Below are positions 1 to 9,483 of a stretch of 14,443 bases of DNA, one piece after another. This stretch comes from Malacoplasma sp. (GTDB lineage Bacteria > Bacillota_I > Bacilli_A > Mycoplasmatales > Mycoplasmoidaceae), in assembly GCA_029258015.1 (NCBI GenBank), contig JARHZT010000075.1, positions 1 to 14,443 on the forward strand. Reading direction: 5' to 3'. The position numbers and the translations under genes were made by a program. Positions within the stretch are counted from its first letter, which is position 1. Every line of letters begins with the position of its first letter. The notes beneath the pieces are model-generated. The model made no database searches. It saw only the letters and a list, made by a program, of their open reading frames with translations, and was not told where the DNA came from.

Positions 1-577
1 TAGAACAAGAAATTTTAAGATTTAGTTTGTTCATTTTTCTTAAATCATCTATATATTCATTTATCAACGCAAGAGATGGAACGCATATAAAAACTTTTTT
101 GTTAAATCTTTGAGAATAATATAGTGCGGATAATCTTATAATAAGTGATTTACCAAAAGAAGTAGGCATTTTAAATATTCAATGCTTCATAGAAATCATT
201 TTTTCAAAAACATTCATTTGATCAATACTAAATAAATATTTTTTATTCGAGACAAAATCTAGATTTTTATTTCAAAACTCATTAGATTTTTCATATATTT
301 TTGAAATAATTTTGTATTTACTATCACCAGTATTTATGTAATTAAAATTTTCTAAAATCAGTAATAAACTATATAATTTTTGTTTGATTTTTTTATCCTG
401 TGTTTCCAATAAGGTTACTAGTCTATTGTTAAAAACTTCTATTAAATCATTATAAAATTCTTTTCCACTATCATTATCTGTTGGCAATGTAGCAAGCGAA
501 AAATAAAAAATTAATTTGTCTAAAAATATACATTCTGATGATTCATTCTCTAAAATTGTAATCAATTTACTCTTCAT
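1..577 (-). CDS. SF2 helicase, HamB-like (partial, C-terminal part outside window)
   Basis: Only the first 192 codons are present; the gene runs off the left edge. After an alpha-helical N-terminus of about 130 residues comes a Walker A/motif I, MPTSFGKS at residues 137-144, followed by a motif Ia-like segment (FICVPSLALINEY). This pattern is typical of superfamily 2 DNA helicases, and the PTSFGKS form is common in defence helicases. Two in-frame TGA codons (Trp102 and Trp133) must be read through. The ATG at 575-577 lies inside the end of the upstream nuclease-like gene, an 11-bp overlap that suggests translational coupling. Nuclease first and helicase second is the gene order of Hachiman (HamA-HamB), in which the helicase loads on and surveys DNA and controls the nuclease (known for the family). 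The DEAH box and later motifs lie outside the window, so the helicase call is strong but the HamB identity is inferred. Confidence 0.72.
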
Positions 578-1415
578 ATATTTCTTTCATCTTTTTAAAT
601 AAATGGTAATATGTGTTTCTTTTTAGCACTACATTTGAAGCAAAAATTTTTTCATATTTGTTAATTTCACCACATTTTCTATTTAAATTATTACTACATG
701 AATCTGTTGATATAGTTCCAATATTAACTATATTAGTAATTTTGTCAGTTTCTCATTTTTCAAAATCACCATATATGTAATTTAAATCAAAAAGTTTTTT
801 TCCAAAAAAATCCCTTATGTTTTGTTTTAAAACATCACTAATTATGTCCATATTATCTTTATCTAAATCTCCTATATTATTTACTCAGAACATTTTTTCA
901 ATAACTTGTGATTCTTGATTAATTCTTTCTCTTGAACCATTATCAAATGATTTTAATGCTTCAATTCATTTATCAATAGGATTAGAATCTTTAATTAGTC
1001 AGTCCTCATCTAACTCATCATCTGAAAAACTAGTTTTTAATTCGTTTATTGGTTTATATGATTTAACCTCAAGAACAGACACTCTTAATCCAATATATTT
1101 ATCATCATTATTGTTGTCTAATAAATACACTTCTTCATATCCATCGCCTTTCACAAGGAAATTATTACCATGCAAGATAGGAAAAAAATTTTTATAGTAA
1201 AACAAGAAATTTAAAATAACCTCCACAAGAAAATGATATTCACGATCAGAAAATAATATTTTCCTATTAAACTTATTAGTTGTTTTTTTTAAACTATTAA
1301 AGAATTTTTTTATTTTTGGAGTTTCCAAAATTTTTATCATTTCATTATCATCTAATTCAATAATCTCTATTTTCTCTGAATTAAATGAAACAAACTCACT
1401 TCTTTTTTTATTCAC
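567..1415 (-). CDS. Putative PD-(D/E)XK nuclease, HamA/DUF1837-like
   Basis: This is a 282-residue protein read with four in-frame TGA = Trp codons. It starts at GTG (1413-1415) preceded by AGAGGA; an in-frame TAA a few codons upstream rules out an earlier start. The visible nuclease-like core is KGDG (Asp91), then a beta-strand ending in LEVKSYK (Glu116-x-Lys118). The D...ExK arrangement is that of PD-(D/E)XK enzymes, and the spacing and the helical stretch before it (residues about 59-80) resemble HamA proteins, where a G-x-DG motif precedes a GExK motif. Its length fits HamA. It overlaps the helicase gene by 11 bp, the layout expected of Hachiman, in which HamA is the DNA-degrading effector released by HamB. 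The lysine-rich C-terminus (residues 139-282) shows no other motif I recognise. The nuclease call rests on a short motif, and another PD-(D/E)XK partner of the helicase is possible. Confidence 0.55.
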
Positions 1416-1467
1416 AAATCCTCTTTAGTGTTATTTTTTATATAAATTATTTTTTATGTATTTAAAA

Positions 1468-1490
1468 TATATATAACAAATTTATATATA
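1468..1490. promoter_or_regulatory. 23-bp inverted repeat, candidate operator (copy 1)
   Basis: This is a perfect palindrome with 9-bp arms TATATATAA and TTATATATA around the spacer CAAAT. It lies in the 109-bp gap between the divergent nuclease-like gene (52 bp to its GTG) and the sigma-like gene (34 bp to its ATG). A TATAAT hexamer at 1489-1494 overlaps its right edge and points toward the sigma-like gene, although I see no good -35. The same repeat, with a single base changed in the spacer, recurs at 4294-4316 before the AIPR gene. AT-only palindromes arise by chance in such DNA, but two copies of the same 23 bp in the two relevant intergenic regions argue for a regulator-binding site. Confidence 0.6.
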
Positions 1491-1524
1491 TAATTATTAA
1501 TTATTATCTATTTATTGGACACTT

Positions 1525-4269
1525 ATGTATAGTAGTAATCATATGAAAGAAGCAATTGATTTTTTAGACTCTAATATTTATAGATTAGATATTCCAAAAA
1601 AATATATTTCATCATATTATTTTGAAGAAGAAATAATAAAGTTTTCTCATTTCTATTTTTATAAATATGACTATTTTAATAATCTTGGAATAAGCTATGA
1701 AGACCATGAATATATTAATAATGAATTTGAAAGATTTTTAGATAAAAAATCTAAAATAAAGAAAATATTAAATAAAGTATCATCTTTCTTATATGATGCA
1801 TCAAATAAAAATATTGATGAAATTCCTTCTGTTTTATTTAAACATTTTGACTTAGACAACAAAAAACTTATTGAGTATATTATAGAAAAGTTAGGCAATT
1901 ATAATATTGCAAAAATCGAAGACAATGTTTTAATCTTTAATGATTTTGTTAAAAACCAATTTTCTGATAATAAAAACACATTTAAACAATCTGAATCCGC
2001 TATAGAAATTGAAGACTCCATAGATTTATATATTGATAATATCATTCAAAATATAGAGTACTTCTCAATAGAATCATTTTTTAACAACAATAAAGACTTT
2101 TATGAAAAAGAAAATGGTCAGCTAATTATAGACATGATTTCAGGAAAAACACTTAAAGCTGTTTCTGACCAATACGATTTTTCATACACAGAAATAAAAG
2201 ACATCTTAAAAAGTTTTTTTAAAAATGAAAATAAATTTCCAGAGTATTATTTGAAATATTTTGTTGGTCCATTAGAAAATTGAACTAAAAAAGAACTTAT
2301 ATCTGTTTTGGACCTATCAGAAATATCTTTAAAATATTTGGAATTAGTAGATAAATATACAACATTGCCACCAAAATATAATTGCAAAAATGAAGAAAAA
2401 TCATTAGAGTTTGTTAATGCAGTTAAAAAGAAATTTAATATGAGAGTTGATTTTTATGATTGCTCAATAATTGACTATATAGAATTCATTTACAAAAATC
2501 AAAAAGAAGAAAAAACAAAAATAAATTATTTTATAGAAAAATTAAAAGGTGAAACATTAGAAAGTATTGGATCAAAAAACAATATAACAAGAGAAAGAGT
2601 TAGACAAATAATCTCTAAAGTTTTAGAAAAAATACCTCCATTAAAAGAAAATCAATATTTTTATTTAATAGAAGAATATAATGTTCCTTATGAAATTTTC
2701 AACAATATAACAGGATTAACAATATATTCATACAATTACATTAATCTAGTAACAAATAAACAAAAAAATCAAAAAAATTTATTAGAAATACTAAATTTAA
2801 CTGATGATAATTTTAGAAACGAATACTTAAGAAATAATAATTTAATAATCATAGATGACAAATTAGTATCATTAACTAAGAAAAATATAATAGATTATTT
2901 AATTCAAAAAATTAATTCAAAAGTACATATTAGTGAATTTGTAAATCTATTAAAAAAAGATTTCCATAATTTATATGAAAACTGAGATGATGAAAGATTA
3001 ATTAATCATTCTGTTTCATCAATATTAGAAAGATCTATGAAATCATTATCATCATTGAATTTTAATTATAGATATTATGATATAAATTCATTTTTAAATA
3101 ATGAAGAATGAGTAAACAAAATGAAGAATATATTAGACATTAATGAAGGATGCTATTCATCTAACTATTTCTTTAAAAAGCATAATGATTTCATGAATGA
3201 AATAGATATAAAAAGTGAATATGAATTACATAATTTATTAAAGAAAATATCTATAGAAACGAAACTATTTTCAAATATTGAATTTTCTAGAATGCCTACT
3301 ATGTTGTTTGGAAAAACTAATAGAAAAGATTTTTTAGTAAAAATTCTAAATACATTAACACCTATTAAGATAGAAGATTTTGCAACATATCTAGAAAATA
3401 ATTATGGTTTCAATAAAGTTTCAATGATTGCAAATCTACCAAATGAGTTATCAGAATATTTAATTTCAGATCTTTTAGCTATAGATTTGAAGTTGGATGA
3501 AAGTCTTTTATTAAAAATAACCAATATATTCAACAATAAAGAAGAAATCGTTCTATCAAAAAATGATGTATTAAATATTTTTGATAAAAATTCAATTCCT
3601 GAATATTGTTTCAATTCAATTTATTTTAAAGATACAAAATATAATGTGGGTATTTCATACATAATAGACAAAAATTGGACAATAGAGAAATTGAAATGAG
3701 ATATTTTAAATAAAAAAAGAAGTTTTGATAATGATTTAATAAGTTATTTAGATAGAGCAACCACAACATTGTTTTATGAAGAATTATTAAACTTTGAAGT
3801 TATTGAGATAGAGCCTCAAAAAATAATATTATTTGAAGACTTTTATAAGAATACTGGTATAGATAAAGATCAAATTTTACACTTAAATAACGAAATAGAA
3901 AAGTTCTTGAATATAGCAAGAATATTGAGTTATGAAAATGTTGTTTCGTTATTAAAACCTAAATGTGAAATATTAAGATCTAATATTGATATTTTTACAC
4001 TTAAGAAGATGATATCTAGATCAACAAAAATATTACTTTATGAAAAATCTAAATTAATTTTCTTTTTAAACAAAAAAGACAATGTTGATTTTAAAGAATG
4101 AATGAAAAATATTATTAATAATCAACCAGATATTTCAATAGAAAATTTAGTTGCTGTAATTAACAAAAGATTCTTATTTAACATTGATTCTCCAACTCTC
4201 TTAAAAATTATTTCAGAATTTGATGGAATATATTTTGACAAAGAAAAAAATTGCATAAAATCGATTTAA
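1525..4269 (+). CDS. Large sigma-70 region-4-like helix-turn-helix protein
   Basis: This is a single 914-residue reading frame once five in-frame TGA codons (2281, 2983, 3109, 3697, 4099) are read as Trp; one TGG also occurs. The clearest element is residues 342-370, GETLESIG...TRERVRQI (355-362), which matches the DNA-binding helix-turn-helix of sigma-70 region 4 and related factors. A second, weaker HTH-like stretch is at about 199-232 (ISGKTLKAVSDQYDFS). Three further segments, at about 450-480, 607-635 and 862-885, share a helix followed by an I-x-I/H-I-E/S-x-F/L pattern and could be winged helices. No sigma regions 2 or 3, no nuclease motif and no P-loop were seen. A housekeeping sigma factor is therefore unlikely; a DNA-binding regulator or DNA-recognition subunit of the adjacent AIPR-Z1 module is more plausible (inference). 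ATG 1525 has only a weak Shine-Dalgarno sequence; the frame is closed upstream by TAA at 1498-1500. A later ATG at 1543 is possible. Confidence 0.8.
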
Positions 4270-4293
4270 TAAAAAGTAATTAGCAGCTAAAAC

Positions 4294-4316
4294 TATATAT
4301 AATAAATTTATATATA
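4294..4316. promoter_or_regulatory. 23-bp inverted repeat, candidate operator (copy 2)
   Basis: The arms TATATATAA and TTATATATA are identical to those of the copy at 1468-1490; the spacer is TAAAT instead of CAAAT. It sits in the 100-bp gap between the sigma-like gene and the AIPR gene, 53 bp before the AIPR ATG. A TATAAT hexamer (4298-4303) lies within it. Just upstream is a small dyad, TTAGC-A-GCTAA (4280-4290). No terminator separates the sigma-like gene from AIPR, so read-through from upstream is also possible. Confidence 0.6.
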
Positions 4317-4369
4317 CATGGATTTACTATGTAATTTAAAGAATTTGTTAAAGGAAATTAATTAAAAAA

Positions 4370-6163
4370 ATGAAGAACATAGATAAAATAAATAACTGTT
4401 TTAAAGAAATTTTTTATGATGAAATTCAAGAAGGAAATAATATAGATGAAAATGTAAAAAAACTTATTTTCTTCAATTCAATAAACCATTATGAAAATCA
4501 AAAATCATTTCAAGAACTTCACGATGAAATTCAACATGAAAATAAAAAACTTTTCTTTTCTATTTCTAAACCAATAGATAATGATGGCGATACTGCTTTC
4601 TTTTCTTTTTTATACTATCCTGAAAAAGCAGGAACAAAATTAACAACTAAAGATATAAAAGAAATTTTACAATCTTCATCAAAAGCTATTATGGAAACAG
4701 AAGAATATATAGATTCTGATAATATTGATATAACATTGTACACAAATGCAGCTTCTTCAAGTAAATCATTTAAAAAGGAAGCTAATGATTATGCTGCAGA
4801 TTTTATAAGCAAAAAATCAAACATCAATATAAAAACAGAAAAAGAAATGTTTGAAATGTATGAAAACTTGAGAAACAAAGAAACTTGTGTGGATGCTTTT
4901 GAGTTTCATATAGATAAGACAGGAAATGTTTTAAAATGTCCTGAAAATAATGCTATTGAATCTATTATGGTTAATTTAGATTCAAGATCTATTCAAGAAA
5001 TATATAAACTTAAAGGCATTAATAATGGACCTTTATACTATTCAAATCTTAGATATTATGTAAAAAATAAATCTATTGATTCTGATTTAGAAGACTCTAT
5101 AAAAAACCCTAATTTATTCTGATTATTAAATAATGGTATTGTTATTATTTGTGAAAATTATGAATTAACAAATAATAGTACAATAAAACTTTATAATTTT
5201 TCATTTGTAAATGGTGGTCAAACAACTCATATGATAGGAAATGCTGAAAAATTAAAAGAGTTTTATGTGAGTTCAAAAATAATAAAAGTTGACAAAATAA
5301 ATGATGATACTGATGATACTGTAGATAAAGATAAAGAAACAGATTCAATAGTTGAGAAGGTATCAATAGCAACTAATAAACAAAAACCAATAAAAGAAAA
5401 AGACTTGATTGCTAACTCAGCCAATATCTTAGAACTTGGACGTTCTATGAAAGGACATAATTTAGTTTTGATTTCTAAAAGAGGTCAAAAAATTTCTGAA
5501 GTTTTCAAAAAGTATCCATACAGAAAATTCCAAATTGATGATCTGTTACAAATAATGTCATCATTTGCACTACAACTTCCAGGTACAACTAAAAGTCAAA
5601 AGAGTAAGTTATGAAAAGAACCATTATTGTCTAGAATTTATGAAAGCATAGAAGTAAAATATCTAGAATCTCTAAATATAATTTACATTAGAACACAAGC
5701 TATCTTAAAAGAATTAAGAGCAGATCCTGCATTGAAAAACTTTTGAAGCATAATTAAAACTGGAAAATTCTTTATATTTGCAATGATAGGTTTCTTCATT
5801 AAATTTAAAGACAATAAACAACAGTTATCAAAAATATTAGAAAAAAATAAAAATGATTACAAAGAATTCTCACTTCAATTTGAAGAAATAGAATTCCCAG
5901 ACCTATCTCATTTAACTTATGAAGATAATCCAAAGGTTTTTGATGAAAATTTAAAATCACTTATATCATTTATAACTAAACTTATTTACATAAATAACAA
6001 AGGTAAAGATGGAGATGATGAAACAAAAAGTGAATTTTCAAATGTTTCAAAAACAGACAAAAACTATCTTCTGATATTATATGAAATAGTTTCATCTATC
6101 AACTTAGTTCATCGTGAGTTTGAATACATATTTACATCATTAGAAAACATGATAAAGGCGTAA
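4370..6163 (+). CDS. AIPR-family abortive-infection phage-resistance protein
   Basis: This 597-residue protein reads through TGA codons at 5120, 5612 and 5744. Hallmarks of the AIPR family (PF10592) are visible: W-x-x-NNGIVII at about residues 251-259, FVNGGQTT at about 279-286 (the family's IVNGxQT motif), and IATNKQKPI followed by DLIAN, the usual xATNxQxPIxxxDL block. Before that block lies an acidic insert (about residues 308-326) containing two tandem GATGATACT units. AIPR proteins are found in abortive-infection and modification-linked defence islands, often beside Z1 ATPases; their biochemical activity is not something I can read from the sequence. The gene is followed after 3 nt by the GTG of the Z1 gene, so the two are almost certainly co-transcribed and coupled. 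An AAAGGA at 4350-4355 is rather far (14 nt) from the ATG; an ATT at 4361 would be better spaced but is unlikely as a start. Confidence 0.88.
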
Positions 6164-6166
6164 CAA

Positions 6167-8377
6167 GTGGATTTCTTATTTGATAACGAAAGAAAGATTT
6201 ATGATGCTTTCAAAGATACGTTAAGACTTAATTTTAAATCATCTGATGAAAATGATTTTTTAACTATGTTTGAAAGAATAAAATCAAAAACAGAAAAAAT
6301 AAATGAAACTATAGAGAATAATTATACTGATAAAATGACTATTTTGATGGCTGGTTATGTGCAGTCAGGAAAAACGACAAATTTTATATCACTAATATCT
6401 AAAAGATTAGATTATGATTGTAATTTTTGTATTGTTTTTTGTGGTGTTACAAATGAACTATATTCCCAAAATAGTAAAAGATTGGAGCAATACTTTACAA
6501 GCGAAGATGATTTATGTGTAAAGAATAATATATCATTCCATAAGTTAAATAAAGGCACAGACTTTGAAGAAATAAAAAATGATTTAGCAAATGGAAAGAA
6601 AATAGTTATAGCAATGCTTAAAAATCATTCAACCATTAATAAACTAGCAGAAAGAGTGTCAAAATTTAAACATCTTCTTAAAAAACCAATGATTGTTGAT
6701 GATGAAGGTGATCAGCACAGTTTTAGTAACATACATTCAATTTATAAAAACGAAAGAAATTCAACAACATACGAAAAAATAAAAAAATTATTAGAAAGTA
6801 TGGATAAGTATTTGTATGTAACAGTTACAGCTACTCCATATGCAAGCATAGTAGCTCCATACACATATCTTGGTGAATCAAATTTTTTAAAACCTGATTA
6901 TGCTTTCACAATTGAGGCCGGAAAAAATTATTTTGGTATAAGTGATTTCTTATCAGGAAACGAACAATCTCCAATTTTAGAGATGATTGATGAAGATGAT
7001 AATGAGTTGCAGCAAATGTTTGATGAGCATGTTATATGTGATTCATTAAAAAAATCATTATGCTATTTTTTATTTAATGGATTGGTATTTCACAATAAAA
7101 TATCTAAGACTAAACAATCAGCATCTATGCTTATCCATGTTCATACAAACAATAATGAAAATATTGCTATTTCTGAAATAATTCAAAATTATGTTCATGT
7201 AAAAATGAAAGCAAAATTAAAGAAGTTGGATTCTGATGAATCTAAATGAATACAAGAAGCTATAGATGAATATAACTCTAACATGAAAAATGAAAATGAA
7301 AAGACATCTTATGAGCATTTTATCAATGCTTACAATAAAAAAGAGTTATGAAATCAATTTGATATTCAAGTTATTATAGGAAATAACAAAATGAGATCAC
7401 CAAATAAAATCTACAATATTTTGATAGGTTCTAAAAAATTGGATAGAGGAAATACAATCAATAATTTAATTATTTCTTATGTTTCAAAAAGAAACAAAAC
7501 AGAAGGTAGTATGGATACTATTTTACAAATGTGTAGATGGTTTGGTTATAGAGAAAAATATAAATATTTATTAAAAGTATGACTAACAAATGTTTTGATG
7601 AATGATTACATATCAATAGCAGAAGCTGATGTTAAAGTTATGGATAAAATAGTAGATGGAGAAATGGAAAAATTTAATTTTCAAAGATCTTTATATATTC
7701 CGCAACATGATTATGGTGTTTTAAAAGGAACTAGAGCTACTGTAGCAAAACAAAATATATATGAAATAAGTAATAAGTATATATATGATAATCGTTTCGT
7801 AGAAAATGTTCGTTATCAAGAAATAAATAGAGATACAAAATTATTCTTTGATAAAGTTGTTAATAAAATAAAAGAATATGAAATTGATCTTAAAACAATA
7901 AGTGATAATTTAGATAGATATCCAAGTACTGAATTTAATACATTTAGTGATTTTAAAGAATCATTTGGAAAGTTTAATATAAAAAGCGTTTTAAAGGGTT
8001 TGTATTCAGAAAATAATTTTATAGATGTTGAATTATTTTATAACTTTTTAGAAAAGAAATATAAAGACAAAAAAGTTGTTTTATCAATAATGACGAAAAA
8101 TATTAATTCATCAATAGAAAATTTAGAACCTAGAGAAAGAACATATTGCAAATCAACAAATAGAATATTAGCCTTAGAAAAAGGGCGTAATTATAATGGG
8201 TATGTTGGTGATAAGTATTGATTTAAAGTTAATCCAGACATATTGTTCATTCAAATTCATAAAATTGCTTTAAAAAGCAATAATGAAATTTTAGAGTTAA
8301 ATACCGGAAACCCTAATGATAAGTACATTTATAAAATACTAATTTCTGCAAATGATGTAATTTACAGAAATGTATAA
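6167..8377 (+). CDS. Z1-domain ATPase (SF2 helicase-like)
   Basis: This 736-residue protein starts at GTG (6167-6169), 3 nt after the AIPR stop, with AAAGG at 6154-6158 inside the AIPR gene. ATPase motifs appear in order: Walker A MAGYVQSGKTT (61-71, Lys69), Walker B IVDDEGDQ (176-183), motif III VTVTATPYA (218-226), LDRGNTI (425-431), and DTILQMCRWFGYR (450-462), which carries the likely arginine finger. The GxVQSGKT, DExDQ and QMxRWFGYR combination is diagnostic of the Z1 family (PF10593). Four TGA codons (7247, 7349, 7580, 8219) are read as Trp, whereas the conserved Trp458 in RWFGYR is TGG. Z1 proteins occur with AIPR, DUF4420-type PD-(D/E)XK nucleases, MORC-like ATPases and methylases in defence islands; they are presumed to use ATP to remodel or move along nucleic acid. 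Here only AIPR and the sigma-like protein accompany it. The gene ends just before a strong terminator. Confidence 0.92.
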
Positions 8378-8393
8378 AATATTGTTGCAGATT

Positions 8394-8427
8394 AAAAAAA
8401 GTTAATCTTAATTGATTAACTTTTTTT
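8394..8427. terminator. Bidirectional rho-independent terminator
   Basis: A perfect 14-bp stem, AAAAAAAGTTAATC against GATTAACTTTTTTT, encloses the 6-nt loop TTAATT. Because the stem ends in A7 and T7 it works in both directions. It lies between the Z1 stop (8377, +) and the membrane-protein stop (8429, -). Confidence 0.9.
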
Positions 8428-8428
8428 A

Positions 8429-9358
8429 CTATCTAATTCTTCCGTCTTTTTCTTTTGCATCATCATCGAATACATATGCACTACGAATTCTTGATGAATG
8501 ATCTTTATTATTAATTGAATAATTTGTTGTATCTGAATGTTCATCATTGCTTTTATAATTTCCGCTTCTAAATATAGAAATTATTGCAGTTTGGAAATTC
8601 ATATAAGTTGCAAACTCTAGCATATACATATTTCCTAAACTTATCATTTGCATTAATAATGCTATAGCACTTACAGATATTAATGGAATATTTGTTACAT
8701 CTACAGAAATATAACTGCCAAAAGGTCCTGCATGACTATTAAAATTAACTACATAATCTGTAATATCTATTACTTTTAAAGGAATAAAGATTGCTACTAA
8801 AAACAATAAGCTTCCTATTATGTTTGTGATTAAAGAAGTAATTCTTCATGCTTTGATTTTATTATCTTCTCTTGTTTGATATTGTTTTCTATAATGTTCA
8901 TAAAAAATACTACCTTCTCATGAATTTAAATCAGTTATTTTTCAAAAATAATAAAATCCAAGATTGTAAACTGCTATAGCAACTATTCCAAAGGGAATTG
9001 TTAAATACCCCATAATATCAAACTCATAATCATAATTAGGATTACCTACTTCAACATTTTTGTATTTTCAATAAAGTAGTGAATCAACAACTATTTCCTT
9101 ATCATTATATGTTCTTAGATTTAAACTACCTAAAAAACTTAGTAGTATTAATAAAGTAAATAAACCTATTCCTAAAAACATTCCTATCGTTATTAATGTA
9201 GCTGTTAGTCTTGCATATTTACTTAATTTGACTACATCTTTATTTTCACAAAATAATGGATCTTTTTTCATTCTGCAATATTCTTCAAATGTAATACCAT
9301 ATCTATTTTCAGACATGTTTATAAAACTTCATGCAATAAAATATTTTATTTTTGACAT
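8429..9358 (-). CDS. Four-helix membrane protein, tandem paralogue A
   Basis: This is a 309-residue integral membrane protein of unknown function. Hydrophobic segments are at about 51-77, 113-138, 172-194 and 222-243, with a hydrophilic, charged tail of about 50 residues. It is a paralogue of the next gene upstream; shared blocks are GITxxEYxxMKKDPxF, WKYKNVExGNPNYDYE, DIMGY, WKITD and WEGSIFYExYRKxY. The ATG at 9356-9358 was chosen because AAGGA lies just upstream and because the 14 residues before an internal Met (9316) align with the paralogue's N-terminus. In-frame TGA codons are read as Trp. It has its own promoter (9411-9439) and ends with TAG against the bidirectional terminator. No catalytic or transport motif is recognised; a lineage-specific Mollicute surface or membrane protein family is the best description. 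Confidence 0.85.
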
Positions 9359-9410
9359 TATTAATCCTTGATGTATAAACTCAGAATACTAAATCTCTTT
9401 AATAATTGAA

Positions 9411-9439
9411 ATTATAAAATATAAAACTTGTATAAACAA
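9411..9439 (-). promoter_or_regulatory. Sigma-A-type promoter of paralogue A
   Basis: On the minus strand, -35 TTGTTT (9434-9439) and a consensus -10 TATAAT (9411-9416) are separated by exactly 17 bp. The predicted leader is about 45 nt. The same promoter, with one change in the spacer, precedes the paralogue at 10450-10478. Confidence 0.75.
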
Positions 9440-9468
9440 TTTTAGAAATTAAATATTTTATTTTTAAT
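9411..9468. repeat. Duplicated intergenic segment, copy 1
   Basis: About 58 nt covering the promoter of paralogue A and the AT-rich stretch behind it match 10450-10508 with four substitutions and one single-base gap by eye. The copy shows that promoter and gene were duplicated as a unit. Confidence 0.7.
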
Positions 9469-9483
9469 AATCAATATAATTAT

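Noticed and set aside
1..577. Type I restriction HsdR or general RNA helicase as identity of the truncated helicase
   Set aside because: No HsdS/HsdM genes and no HsdR N-terminal nuclease; the small overlapping nuclease-like gene fits a HamAB-type pair better.
1441..1500. CRISPR-like or microsatellite repeat of TATATA
   Set aside because: There are no regularly spaced repeats; the only ordered element is the 23-bp palindrome.
4280..4290. TTAGC-A-GCTAA dyad as a terminator after the sigma-like gene
   Set aside because: A one-base centre cannot form a hairpin loop and there is no T-tract; at most it is a protein-binding site.
5145..5372. Antisense ORF with many Leu, His and Tyr residues inside the AIPR gene
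   Set aside because: It is the shadow of a strongly supported coding region and has low-complexity composition.
1525..8377. Chains of short ORFs suggesting decayed pseudogenes
   Set aside because: All breaks are TGA codons in a constant frame, and protein motifs continue across them; with TGA = Trp each gene is intact.
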